Assembly: GCA_964555675.1 (NCBI GenBank)
Contig: CAZKTU010000027.1
Coordinates: 1-45,377, forward strand
Length of the DNA: 45,377 nucleotides
From: CAIWXH01 sp964555675
GTDB taxonomy: Bacteria > Chloroflexota > Chloroflexia > Chloroflexales > Chloroflexaceae
Direction of reading: 5' to 3'
Shown here piece by piece: positions 26,996 to 37,100 of the stretch. The notes under the pieces are model-generated. The model saw nothing but the letters and a program-made list of their open reading frames with translations. It was not told the origin of the DNA and ran no database searches. The translations under genes were made by a program, and so were the position numbers. The stretch's first letter is position 1. Each line of letters opens with the position of its first letter.

Positions 26996-27119
26996 CCGAC
27001 GATCCGCAATGCCGGATCGTCGGCTTAGGCTCGTATCAGTTTATTCATTTGGCAGCTCAATGCGAAAAGACAAACTCAGACCGTCGGCGTAGAGCCGACG
27101 ATCTGAGCAAGCGAGTTTG
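26996..27119 (-). terminator. Two related hairpins after the receiver-only gene
   Basis: Reading the minus strand, a compound hairpin follows the stop at 27126: CAAACTC/GAGTTTG outside, CTCAGA/TCTGAG and CGTCGGC/GCCGACG inside (27071-27119), then TCTTTTC, so this is a probable intrinsic terminator. About 50 bases further is a second hairpin, CCGACGATCCG-CAATGC-CGGATCGTCGG (26996-27023), also followed by T-rich DNA. Both share CCGACGATC, suggesting one arose from the other. The rest of the 26756-27125 gap holds the kinase promoter and no gene. Confidence 0.7.
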
Positions 27120-27125
27120 CTGAGG

Positions 27126-27539
27126 TTATGAGATCAGCATCGAGAGATAGGGCTGGGGAAAGTAGGCGCCACCTGTGGCTATGGCGCGCAGGATCGCGAT
27201 CAGCTGACGGGCGCTGACGCCCTTCAAGATATAGCCCCGCGCCCCGAGCTGGATCGCCGTGACTAGGTCATCCTCTGCTGCCGAGACGGTGAAGAGCACC
27301 ACTTTGGCGCCGGGGCAGTCGCGCGCGATCTCCGCGAGGGCGTTCAGTCCGCCCCCCGGCATATCCACATCGAGCAACACCAGGTTGGGCTGATGTTGAC
27401 CCACCAGGTTGACCGCTTCGGCGGCGTTGGCGCCTTGACCCACGACATCTATATCTGGCTCGCCGCTCAGCAGATCGGCAACTCCAGCGCGGAAGACGAT
27501 ATGGTCATCGGCAATGACGATTCGTATCGCTGTGCTCAT
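27126..27539 (-). CDS. Receiver-only response regulator, NarL type lacking its HTH
   Basis: A 137-residue single receiver domain with IVIADDHIVFRAG, phospho-acceptor Asp in LVLLDVDMPGGG, Thr in LFTVSAA and Lys in GYILKGVSARQL. It closely resembles the receiver of the regulator at 24613 (shared QHQPxLxLLDxDMPGGG and RGYILKGVSxR) and stops at the linker (LSMLIS) just where that protein continues into SGLASPQ and its HTH. I see no HTH remnant in any frame downstream; a terminator follows instead. It could act as a phosphate sink or competitor for the nearby kinase, or be a decaying copy. Start ATG 27539 (MSTAIRI) was chosen by alignment with the paralogue; ATG 27557 with GAGGG upstream is also possible. 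Confidence 0.85.
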   Translation of the reverse strand: MSTAIRIVIADDHIVFRAGVADLLSGEPDIDVVGQGANAAEAVNLVGQHQPNLVLLDVDMPGGGLNALAEIARDCPGAKVVLFTVSAAEDDLVTAIQLGARGYILKGVSARQLIAILRAIATGGAYFPQPYLSMLIS

Positions 27540-28060
27540 AAACGTAGCGCCCAACATATTGCCCTCGATCTGGCACCGGCACCTGAAGGTGTGGAGGTTG
27601 TTGCCAATCATCATAGCGGGTAAGGCGGAGTTTGGGCACCGTCGAAATGCTGGGACTTTGGTGTACCTCAGTGAGATTGCGCCCCGCCTCCCGCCGGGTG
27701 TTGTCGCCCCTCCGGCATCCGCCAAAGGTCTTGGTCCTCACCCCTGACTTTGGTCTGGAGTTCTATGGCCCCGGCCCCGCCATGTCGAAGGCCAATCGCT
27801 TGCCCGAAGTAGGGCTCTGCCGCTGGCCTTTCGTTGGCTCTGTTTTATGCCACGTAGGAAGATAATTCAGATGTCCCCGAAATGATTGCACAAGCCGTGC
27901 AGGCCATTTATCCGGAATTGGCCGGCCTTCTCCCCCAGAAGGTCGCAAGGCGAGCGTAGTCAAGCGGGCACACCAGGCCAGGTCTAACCCCGAGGCCCGG
28001 CGCAACGGCGGCGAAGCCGCAGCGAGTAACGGACCAAGCGATATTGAGGAGACCCAGGGA
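27540..28060. other. Intergenic region, possible structured leader of the 28061 gene
   Basis: About 520 bases with no convincing gene. The last 180 bases can form several local hairpins: GCAC-AAGCC-GTGC (27888-27900), GGCCTTCT-CCCCC-AGAAGGTC, and GCGGC-GAA-GCCGC (28008-28020), before the ribosome site GAGGAG. This may be a structured 5' leader. I compared it from memory with cyclic-di-GMP and cobalamin riboswitches and found no match. Confidence 0.35.
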
Positions 28061-30244
28061 ATGCAGATCGAGAAAAAGACCAAGTTCACCCGCCTTCGCT
28101 CCACGCCGCGCCTACTCGTCGCCGGCCTTCTGGCCGTGATTGTCGCTATCGCCAGCTCGGGGCTGGTCGCTTTTGGTGCTTTCCATAATAACGGCGCAGA
28201 TGGCCTCGCCGCCGTCGGCCCGGTCTCGGGCGAGTATGGCTTCCCCACTTGGTATAAGGATACCAACGGCATTCGGCTCGAGCCCTGCCTCGACATCGAT
28301 ACCCACTGTCTGCTGCTCACCGGCGATGTTCCCTTCGCCGATCAGCCTATCTCGTTCCCCGATAACTTCCCCGGCGAGATCTTCTGGTTCGCCGCCGACT
28401 CGCTCTTTACCACGCCCAGCGGCCTCGACGCGACCCTGATCCTGGCCCTCGAAGGCGCCTTCGCCTCGGGCGAGGTGCCGATCGACGGCGACCAGGTCGC
28501 TTTCGGCCGCGTCCGTATCCGGATTGGCGGCCTGGTGCCCGGCGCCCAGTACACGGTGACCCACCCCTACGGCACTGATATCTTCGTCGCCGAACCCGAC
28601 CCGAAGAACGCCGCTCTCGGCGAGATCAACTTCACCGAGGACATCGGTATCGGCGCCTGGTCCGGCCCGCTCAGCAGCCGCATCGGCCCCTTCCTCACCG
28701 CCGTTAACCCGCCGCCCCCCGCCGGCTATATCGGCTCCGCCGCCGTCGAGCAGACCGTGACCGGCTCGCCCTACAACACCAACTACTTCATGATCCAGGG
28801 CCCCGGCGTGCGCGCGGCTGGCGAGACCCACGCCTGCCCCGCCGACACCGCCAACACCGATACCACCTGCGCCTACAACGACCTCTTCGCGGTGGCCGGT
28901 AAGCTCGCCACCAACGCCGGCGTCGACATCAACACGGTGCTCTACAGCCGCGACGCCGCGGGCGCCTCTACCCTCAATGTGTACGCCAGCTCAGAGGCCG
29001 GCCAGTCGATCCAGGTCGACGGCGCCAACTTCTTCGTGACCAACGCTGTGGCCGACGGCCCGAACTACTACGCTCGCATCGACCTCGGTTTGAGCGACCC
29101 GGCGCAGGTCACCGTCACCAACCAGAGTGATAACCCGCCCACCAGCAAGAACTTCGCGAAGCCGATCGATATCGTGACGATTGGCAATGCCACCTACGAT
29201 ACCGATACCAAGGTGCTGACCGTCGAGGCCGCCTCGAGCGATGAGTTCAGCATGCCCACGCTGACCCTCGAGGGCTTTGGCGACCTGGTCGGTGGCAGCA
29301 TTACCCGCACCCTCGAGGCTGCCCCGCTGTACGCGACCGTCCGCTCGGCAAATGGCGGCTGGGACACCGAGCAGGTGCGCGTCGTCGGCGCCGCCCACGC
29401 CCCGATGGCGGTTCTCGCGAACCCCGGCGCTATCCAGACGGTGACCACCGGCGGCGCCGTGGCCCTGAACGGCACCTCCTCGCAGGGCGAGATCCAGTCT
29501 TACCTCTGGGAGCAGGTTGACAACGGCGCCCCCGCGGTCACCCTGAGCAACGCCAATACGGCCATCGCGACCTTCGTGGCCCCCGCCAACCCCGGCACTA
29601 CGGCCCTGGTCCTGCGCTTCAGCCTGACGGTGGACGGCCCCGGCGGCCCCAACACCGCCTTCGTCAACGTCCGCGTCCGCCCCAGCGGCGTGCCGCCCGT
29701 GGCCCGCGCCGGCGCCGACCAGACCGTGCTGCGTGGGACGTCGGTCACCGTCGACGGTGCCGCCTCGACCAATGGCCTGACCTACAGCTGGACCCAGGCT
29801 AGCGGCCCTGCGGTGGTCATCAACAACCCGACCAGCCCCCGGGCGAGCTTCACATACCCGCAGAGCAACACGGCGGTGGTCCTGACCCTGACCGTGACCG
29901 GCCCCGGCGGCAGCAACAGCGACAACATTCGCATCTCGCCCCTCGCTGACAGTCTGGCCATTACCTCGGCCCAGTTCACCCGCGGCACCAGCGAGTGGCG
30001 CGTCCGCGGCACGGCCCTCGCCGCGGCCGGCAACGTCGCCTACATCTACAACAGCACTAGCTGCCCTGTCGGCGGCCCCAACTACGAAACAGTGGCCGGT
30101 CGGGCGCCCCTCGCCACGGTGCCTGTCGATGCCTTGGGCGCCTGGGAGCTGCGCGGCACGGGCCCGACCATCAACGGAACACGGGTGAGCGTCTGCACCC
30201 TTGGCGGCGCCCGCGTCGCGAACTTCGTGGTCCGCATCCGCTAG
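28061..30244 (+). CDS. Secreted or anchored protein with PKD/Ig-like domains, unknown function
   Basis: A 727-residue exported protein. A basic N-terminus and one hydrophobic helix (about 18-40) form a signal peptide or anchor. The first 400 residues have no family I recognise; they contain WYKDTNGIRLEPCLDI and paired cysteines (CLDIDTHC; CPADTANTDTTC). Residues about 446-545 and 545-630 are two PKD/REJ-like Ig domains with repeated features (AVALNGTSSQGEIQSYLWEQ; SVTVDGAASTNGLTYSWTQ). The last 95 residues are another beta domain. This looks like a surface or matrix protein. It is the first gene of the same-strand run leading to the giant oxidase; a strong hairpin follows it. GAGGAGACCCAGGGA precedes the ATG. 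Confidence 0.85.
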   Translation: MQIEKKTKFTRLRSTPRLLVAGLLAVIVAIASSGLVAFGAFHNNGADGLAAVGPVSGEYGFPTWYKDTNGIRLEPCLDIDTHCLLLTGDVPFADQPISFPDNFPGEIFWFAADSLFTTPSGLDATLILALEGAFASGEVPIDGDQVAFGRVRIRIGGLVPGAQYTVTHPYGTDIFVAEPDPKNAALGEINFTEDIGIGAWSGPLSSRIGPFLTAVNPPPPAGYIGSAAVEQTVTGSPYNTNYFMIQGPGVRAAGETHACPADTANTDTTCAYNDLFAVAGKLATNAGVDINTVLYSRDAAGASTLNVYASSEAGQSIQVDGANFFVTNAVADGPNYYARIDLGLSDPAQVTVTNQSDNPPTSKNFAKPIDIVTIGNATYDTDTKVLTVEAASSDEFSMPTLTLEGFGDLVGGSITRTLEAAPLYATVRSANGGWDTEQVRVVGAAHAPMAVLANPGAIQTVTTGGAVALNGTSSQGEIQSYLWEQVDNGAPAVTLSNANTAIATFVAPANPGTTALVLRFSLTVDGPGGPNTAFVNVRVRPSGVPPVARAGADQTVLRGTSVTVDGAASTNGLTYSWTQASGPAVVINNPTSPRASFTYPQSNTAVVLTLTVTGPGGSNSDNIRISPLADSLAITSAQFTRGTSEWRVRGTALAAAGNVAYIYNSTSCPVGGPNYETVAGRAPLATVPVDALGAWELRGTGPTINGTRVSVCTLGGARVANFVVRIR

Positions 30245-30261
30245 AAGCCCGTCTGACCGCC

Positions 30262-30295
30262 AGGCCGCGCGTCTCCTGTGAGGGACGCGCGGCCT
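30262..30295 (+). terminator. Hairpin after the PKD-protein gene
   Basis: AGGCCGCGCGTC, a ten-base loop, GACGCGCGGCCT: 12 perfect pairs 17 bases after the stop. The nearest T-run (TTTTT) lies 18 bases further on, so termination may be partial. Confidence 0.65.
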
Positions 30296-30305
30296 CAAAC
30301 GTCGA

Positions 30306-30333
30306 TTGAGAAATTTTTAACAAGCTGTTATCT
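30306..30333 (+). promoter_or_regulatory. AT-rich candidate promoter/operator before the oxidase genes
   Basis: The 30300-30400 stretch is markedly AT-rich compared with its surroundings. It has TTGAGA (30306), TTAACA (30317) and TTATCT (30328) at exact 11-bp spacing, and a TTGACG (30368-30373) with no clear -10. The spacing echoes the array before pstS but the match is weaker. Confidence 0.35.
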
Positions 30334-30448
30334 GCAACCTCAACAATGTACATCTGGCTATTCATTTTGACGTAGTACGCTCTTTCACGGAAATCCTTTT
30401 TCCAGCCCCACCTATACCCATCAGCAAACCAACCACAGGAGGCCCAGT

Positions 30449-31015
30449 TTGGCCACTCACGCTCTGACGCCAGCTCGCTTGTCGCGGACCCGCGGCACGA
30501 CCCGGGCGATCGCCGCTCTGATCGGGCTCCTGGCCCTGCTGGGACTCGGCTTGAACCTCAGGCAGGCTGTCAGCAACGGCGGCGTGATCTGGGCTGCTGG
30601 CATCGGCGATGAAGTGGCCATCCCGGGCGGGGCGCTCCGCGTCGACGAGGCAATCCCCGAGCACCTCGACCCGATGAACCACGGCCAGTTTGCGCGGCTG
30701 GGCATGACCATGACCGCGATGGTGCCGGATGCCACTCCTGAAGGCCAGCGCACATTTACTCTGCTCGTCACGCTCATCGGTCGGGGGGCCGATGGGATCG
30801 CGGCGAGCAGCGATCAGTTCACCGTCAGCGGGCCGGGCTTCTCGGCCGTCACGCCCCTACGCGCCGACCTGGGGGGAGGTCTGGTGCCATCAGGGAGCGC
30901 TCTGACCGGTGTGCTGGTCTTTCGGGTCCCCGAGGCGGCGCAGAGCGTGACTCTGCGCTACGCCGGGGGCCGCTCGATCGCCGTGAATCTTGGTGAAGCA
31001 CCCGACCATCACTAA
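30449..31015 (+). CDS. Membrane-anchored Ig-like protein, DUF4352-like
   Basis: A 188-residue protein with one N-terminal membrane helix (about 19-38, AIAALIGLLALLGLGLNL) and an outside domain with beta-strand alternation: GGALRVDEAIPE, FTLLVTLIGRGADGI, LVPSGSALTGVLVFRVPEAA, VTLRYAGGRSIAVNLG. The order (early strand, LLVTL, GxxxxGxLVFxVP, LxY) fits the telokin-like DUF4352 fold found in many lipoproteins. The start is TTG (30449), fixed by AGGAGG 6 bases upstream. It sits 115 bases before the giant oxidase on the same strand, so it may be an accessory or assembly factor; this is inference from position only. Confidence 0.8.
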   Translation: MATHALTPARLSRTRGTTRAIAALIGLLALLGLGLNLRQAVSNGGVIWAAGIGDEVAIPGGALRVDEAIPEHLDPMNHGQFARLGMTMTAMVPDATPEGQRTFTLLVTLIGRGADGIAASSDQFTVSGPGFSAVTPLRADLGGGLVPSGSALTGVLVFRVPEAAQSVTLRYAGGRSIAVNLGEAPDHH

Positions 31016-31034
31016 GTAGGACCGCAACGACGGA

Positions 31035-31070
31035 CCAACTGCCGGACGAGGGAGAACGGACGGCGGTTGG
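31035..31070 (+). other. Intercistronic hairpin before the oxidase gene
   Basis: CCAACTGCCG, a 16-base loop, CGGCGGTTGG: a ten-pair stem with one T-G pair. There is no T-tract. It could stabilise the long oxidase mRNA or mark processing between the two genes. Confidence 0.5.
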
Positions 31071-31130
31071 GCACCCAACATCAAACTACTACATCGTTCA
31101 GCGCAGTACCACAAAGGTAAGGGGGGTAAG

Positions 31131-34100
31131 TTGAACCACACTCGCAAAGGGCTTACTGTCGCTCGACAGTCAGCCATAGCTCTCGCTATGGCCGGGGTCT
31201 TCGCCTATGGCGGCGGCTTCTGGCTCCACTTGATTCACAGCGCCGCCTCGGGCGGCTCGGTCGAGGCCTGGCTGCGCGACGCAACCTTACTTGTGCCCGC
31301 TGCCCTGATCGGCGTCTTGGTCGGGGGGCTGCTGGCTCGCCGAGTGGCGCCCCAATCGCGCCTGATGGCCGTGGCCCTGACGGCGGTTTTCGCCAGTCTC
31401 GCTGCCGCTGCCGCCGGCCCGTTCTATGCCTGGAGCGCAAGTCAGATCTTCGCCCCTGAGCAGGCTGAAAGCTTCTTCCTCTGCGCCGTCGCCGGCGTCG
31501 ATGCTGCTGGGGGTGGCTTCTCTGCCTCGACCCTGGCGAGCGATTTGCTGCTGCTGCTGCCGGCCAACCTGTTGCTCGGCCTCGTCTGCGCTCTGCTGTT
31601 CGCCCTGCCGGGCCGCCTTGTCGCCCTGGCGCAGCACGGTCGCCGCCTGAACACTGCTGCGAACCGCCGTGCCGCCTTTGGGGCCGGTGCGCTCGCCGTT
31701 GTGGCCCTGAGCCCCTTCGGCGGCATGCTGACAGTCACTCCGGCCGCGGCTGCCCCGGCGATGTGCGATGCGAGCGTCAATCCTGCGCGCACCTACGATG
31801 TGGTGGCGATCAATGTACGCATCCCGTACAACCGCTGGGGCGATCACGACCCCGATGGGATGATGTACGCCCTGGCGAGCGACGAGTCGGCCTACAAGAA
31901 CTGGTTCCAGCCGCTTAATCCGAACCCGGCCAGCCCGAGCGAGAACCGCCGCCTGCGCCCGCGCCCGCTGGTGATCCGGGCCAACGCCGGCGAGTGCGTC
32001 AAGATCACCCTGACCAACAAGCTCAACGCCACCCAGTGGGGCGGCCGCCTGGTCGACCCGCGTGTCTCGATGCACGCGATCGGCGTGGCCTATAACGCTG
32101 CCACGAGCGACGGTGGCAGGGTCGGCTACAACCCCGATACGACCGTGGGTATCGGCGAGAGTGTCACGATGTACTGGCTGGCCCCCCAGAAAGAGGGTAT
32201 CTACCACTTTCGTGACACGGCCGCCCCCACAGGCTCGGAGGCCGACAGCGGCAGCATGGGCCACGGCCTCTTCGGCGCCCTGGCTGTCGAGCCCGCCGGC
32301 TCGCGCTGGTACGACGCCGTCACTGGCAAAGAGCTCTACACCCAGACCGGCGATCTCTCGGGCGAACTGTATATCGACGCGATGATCGCCCCGCCCAACG
32401 GGCAGAGCTTCCGCGAGTCGATTTATCTCTCGCAGGATGAGAACCCGACTGTCAATGCGAACGGCCTGAAGGTGCTGAGCTACGGCTTCAACTACGGCAC
32501 CGAGCCCGAGCATAACCGCGATGCCGAGCGCTGCCCCGACTGTCTGGGCGAAGAGACCTCGCTCTCGTCGTGGGTCTACGGCGATCCGGCCGCGGTCAAG
32601 CTCGCCTCGGGCATTGGCCCCTGGCGCCCGAGCTGGCAGGCCGAGGGCGAGGCCGACCCTGAGAACTGCGGTCTCGGCACACCCGGCTTCAACGCCGACA
32701 GCTGCTGGACGGCGGCGGTGACCCGCGCCTATCGCTGGGACCGCTACAAGCTGCGCTTCGGCATGGCGACCAGCTACGAGACCCACATCTTCCACCTCCA
32801 CGCCAACCAGTGGAAGCCCCAGCCTGACGATACGACTTCGACGACGATCGACTCGCAGACCTTCGGCCCCGGCGACGCCTTCACCGCCGACCTGCTAGGC
32901 GGCGCGGGCAGCTTCGCCGGTACTGTGGGCGACTCGATCTTCCACTGCCACCTCTACCCCCACTTCGCCGAGGGCTTCTGGGCCCTGCTGCGCGTCCACG
33001 ACACCCTCGAGGACGGCAGCAAGGTCAACCCTGACGGCATCCGGGTGCCCGCCCTGGCCCAACTGCCCGGCGCCGGCAACCTCGAGGGCTACGTTCCGCC
33101 GAGCGAGGAGCAGCTGGGCCGCCCCGGTTACCCGCGCTTCATCCCCGGCGAGTTCGGCTGGCGCGCCCCGCAGCCGCCCCTGGGCATCAGCGAGCAGCGC
33201 CCCGAGAACCTCGATGCCGACGCGAGCAACGATATCAAGGATGACCCGACCACCCTCGAGCGCGAGGACCTGGTGCCTAGCGTGCGCATGGTGGCCGGCA
33301 AGGCGATCGACGGCGTGAACGTCGACCCCGCCTTTGTCGACCGGGTGGCGATCGAGCAGCAGGCCATGACGGCCATCTACAACGAGAGCGCCGCGGTGGA
33401 CGGCAAGTTCTCGCGCGGCGCCCCCAAGCCGGGCGCCCCCTTCGCCGACCCCTGCCCGGTCGGCACGCGCGAGGTGACCTACAACGTCTCGATCATCCAG
33501 ACCCAGGTGACCTACAACGACGCGGGCTGGTTCGATAGCCAGGCGCGCTTCCTCATCCTGGACGAGACCCTCGAGGCCCACAAGGACGAGATCCTGGCCG
33601 GCACCTACCAGGCCGAGCCGCTCTTCTTCCGCATCAACCAGGGCGACTGTGTCAACTTCAACCTGACCAACCGGCTGCCCAACTGGTTCGGCGACGACGC
33701 CTTCGTGCAGCTGGCCCAGACCAATATGATGGGCGGCCACATTCACCTGGTGAAGTTCGACGTCCTCGCCTCGGACGGCTCGTCGAACGGCTGGAACTAC
33801 CAGCAGGCCGCCTACACCCAGCTCCAGACGAAGTTCAAGAACGACATCCTGACGGGTGATGCCTCGTGCTCGGCCGATGAGGCCACGAGCGCCTGCCGCA
33901 TCCCGATGTCGGCCGCGAGCAACTACACCCCTGCGACCCAGGGCCTCTGGCCGGGCCAGACTCTGCACGAGCGCTGGTGGGCCGACACCGAGCTGCGCAC
34001 GATCTTCACCCACGACCACCACTTCGCCGCCCTCGACCAGAACCGCGGCCAGTTCGGCGCCCTGCTGGTCGAGCCCGCCGGGATGGACTTCCGCCACCCG

Positions 34101-37100
34101 AACACGGGCGAGTTCTACCAGCCGATCAACCAGGGCGGTAACGGCCCCGTGTGCGGCAGCGCTTGCAACGCCAACGCCGCCGGCACCAAGATGGACGTGA
34201 TCGGCCCCGGCCCGAAGGACGACTTCCGCGAGTTCGGCCTGGGCATCCAGGACTTCGTCTCGCTGCACAAGCCGACCGCCTGGGGCAACGAGGCCCGTCT
34301 GCAGGACCCGGCCTTCGCCATCAACCCGCCCAAGGCGCCCGAGCCCTTCCCCAAGCACAACCCGGGCACCTTCTCGGTCAACTACCGCAACTCGCCGCTG
34401 CAGGAGCGCCGCACGCGCAACGGGCAGCCGGTCGACCCGGCCTATGTCTTCAGCTCGACCGTCTGGGGCGACCCCGAGACCCCGCTGCTGGAGGCCTATG
34501 CGGGCGACCCGGTGCGCTTCCGCCTGATCCAGGGCTCGCAGGAAGAGCAGCACACCCTGACCATCCACGGCATGAAGTGGCGTCAGGAGCCTGACGACCC
34601 TGAGTCGCAGTATGTCAATAGCGCCACAATCGGCATCTCCGAGGCGTTCAACGCCCATGTGCCCGGCATGAGCTGCGGCTGGGACGAGGACTGCCAGGGC
34701 GACTATCTCTACTCGGGCGGCTCGAACGACGACATCTACCAGGGCCTATGGGGCATCTTCCGGGTCTACGGGCGCAACCGCAACGGTCTGCTGCCGCTGC
34801 CCGACACCCAGCCCCAGAACATGCAGGGCAATGTCACCTTCAAGCCGACGGGCAATCCGCCGCCGCCGGCCAACCGGCCAGGCACACCCTGCGTGCCCGG
34901 CTCGCCCACGAAGTATTTCACCGTGGTCGCCCACAACGCGACGATCACCTACAACGAGTATGGCTACCACGACCCCTACGGTCTGCTCTACACCGTAGTG
35001 CGCCCCGGCGAGACCTTCGAGCAGGCCATGGCCCGCAACGCGGCCAAACCCGAGCCGATGGTGCTGCGCGCCAATGAGGGCGACTGCATCGAAGTCAGTC
35101 TACATAACCGCATCGACCCGAGCTGGCTGAACCATGGCCTGCTGGGCGTGCGCGACGGCGACCCCAACCTGCCCACCGAGCCGGCTGCGGGCACGCCCGC
35201 CGGCCTGCGGGTCAGCCTGCACGCCAGCCTGGTGCAGTACGACGTGCGCGGCTCGGACGGCGCCACCGTCGGCTACAACAAGGACCAGACGGTCGGCCCC
35301 GGCGAGAACATCGTCTACCGCTGGTTCGCCGACGACGTGACCCCCGGCGAGCTTGGCGCGATCAGCCTGACCGAGTACGGTGACGTGCGCGGCCATCGCC
35401 ACCATGGCCTGCTTGCGGGCCTGGTGATCGGCCCGCGCGGCGCCACCTATCACGACCCTGTCAGCGGCGCCGAGGTGACGGATGGCGCATTCGTCGACGT
35501 GCGCGTGGCCGGCCAGCAAGACTGGCGCGACCTCTCGGTCTTCTACCAGGATGGCCTGAACCTGCGCAAGGCCGACGGCAGCTTCGTTCTGGACCCCGAG
35601 ACCGTCAAGGCGCTGACCGAGACCGGCGAGGTTGAGGGTGGCGCGAACCCGCTGCACCCGGCGGGCGAGGGCGCCGAGCAGAACATCGGCGAGAAGGGCT
35701 TCAACTACGGCAGCGAGCCGCTGCCCGAGCGCCTCGGCCGCGATGCCATGTTCGCCACGGTGGCGAACCCGCTCAATGGTCGCGAGCTGGCCGACCTGTT
35801 CAGCTCGTGGGTCCACGGCGACCCTGCCACGCCTATCCTGCGAGCCTACGCCGGCGACCCGGTGCGTGTGCGCCTGATGCAGACCAGCGACCGGCCGCGT
35901 CAGCACATCTTCCAGATCGGCGGCCACGGCTGGCTCGACGACCCGTGGGACGCCAACTCGCGCTACACGGGCGGCCTGAATGGCGTGAGCGTGCCCCGTT
36001 CGTTCAATCTGCACCTGCCGAGCGCCGGTAGCGCCCTGCAGGCGGCGGGCGACTACCGCTACGGCTCGGCCGAGCGCACCTTCTTCGAGTCGCAGGGCCT
36101 GTGGGGGATCTTCCGGGTCTACAGCCCGCCGGCGAGCAGCCCGCTGCACACGCCGAGCGCCATCGAGGCGCAGGATAACCCGTATACGCCCGGCTACGCT
36201 CCGCTGCTGCCGCTCGAGTTGGCGACCGTGAGCGCCACCGTCTACGGTGATCAGAACATGAACGCGGCCAGGGGCAATGCCGAGGGCGGCGTCGCCGGGA
36301 TTACGGTCAGGCTGAAAGATACGGCCGGCGGCGTGCTGGCCAGCAATACCACCGACGCCGACGGTAACGTCAGCTTCAATGTGCGCCGCGGTGTCTACGA
36401 CCTCGAGGTCGTGGCCCCTGCCGGCTACAGCAGCACCTCGCCGGCCCTGCTGCGGGCCGACGTGCAGGCCGAAAACAGCCGTGTCGTCGCCAGCTACGGT
36501 CTGGCCCAGCTGGTGACCCTGACGGCCAGTGTGATCAACGACCTAAACGGCGATGGCCTGCAGGACCTGGACGAGAGCGCCCTGGCCGGTTGGACGGTGC
36601 GCCTGCACCAGGGCAATACGCTGCTCGGTACGGCGGTCAGCGCCGTCGACGGCAGTGTGAGCTTCCCGGAGCTCAAGGCGGGCAGCTACAAGCTGAGCGC
36701 CGTGGCCCCGGGCGGCTGGTTCGCTACGACGCAGAACCCCGTGGCTGTGGGGGTGAACGGCGAGGATGTTGCAGTTACCTTAGGCTTCGCCGCCAAGGCG
36801 GGCCTGAGCGTGGCCCTCTTCAACGACGCCAACCAGAGCAACGGGCGGAACAGCGGCGAGCGTAACCTGAGCGACTGGAAGGTGACCATCTCGGGCGGCC
36901 CGGCCGACCTCGAGCCGGTCGCCATCACCGGGCGCACCGGCCTGAACGGGGCGATCACCTTCGATAACCCCGACCCGGCCATCGACGGCCTGCTGCCCGG
37001 CGTCTACAACGTGACCATCGCGGCGCCGCGCGACTGGCGCTGCATCGGGACCGGTGTGTCGGTGAATATTGGCCTGGCGGGCGCCACCAGCAGCTGCAAA

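Noticed and set aside
26938..27123. 61-residue plus-strand frame between the two regulators
   Set aside because: It starts with GTG without a ribosome site and runs straight through both hairpins; its composition is not protein-like.
32895..34658. Long minus-strand frame opposite the giant oxidase, and similar ones at 35100-36149 and 36780-38447
   Set aside because: All are Val/Gly/Arg/His-rich shadows of the oxidase frame, which carries clear copper motifs.
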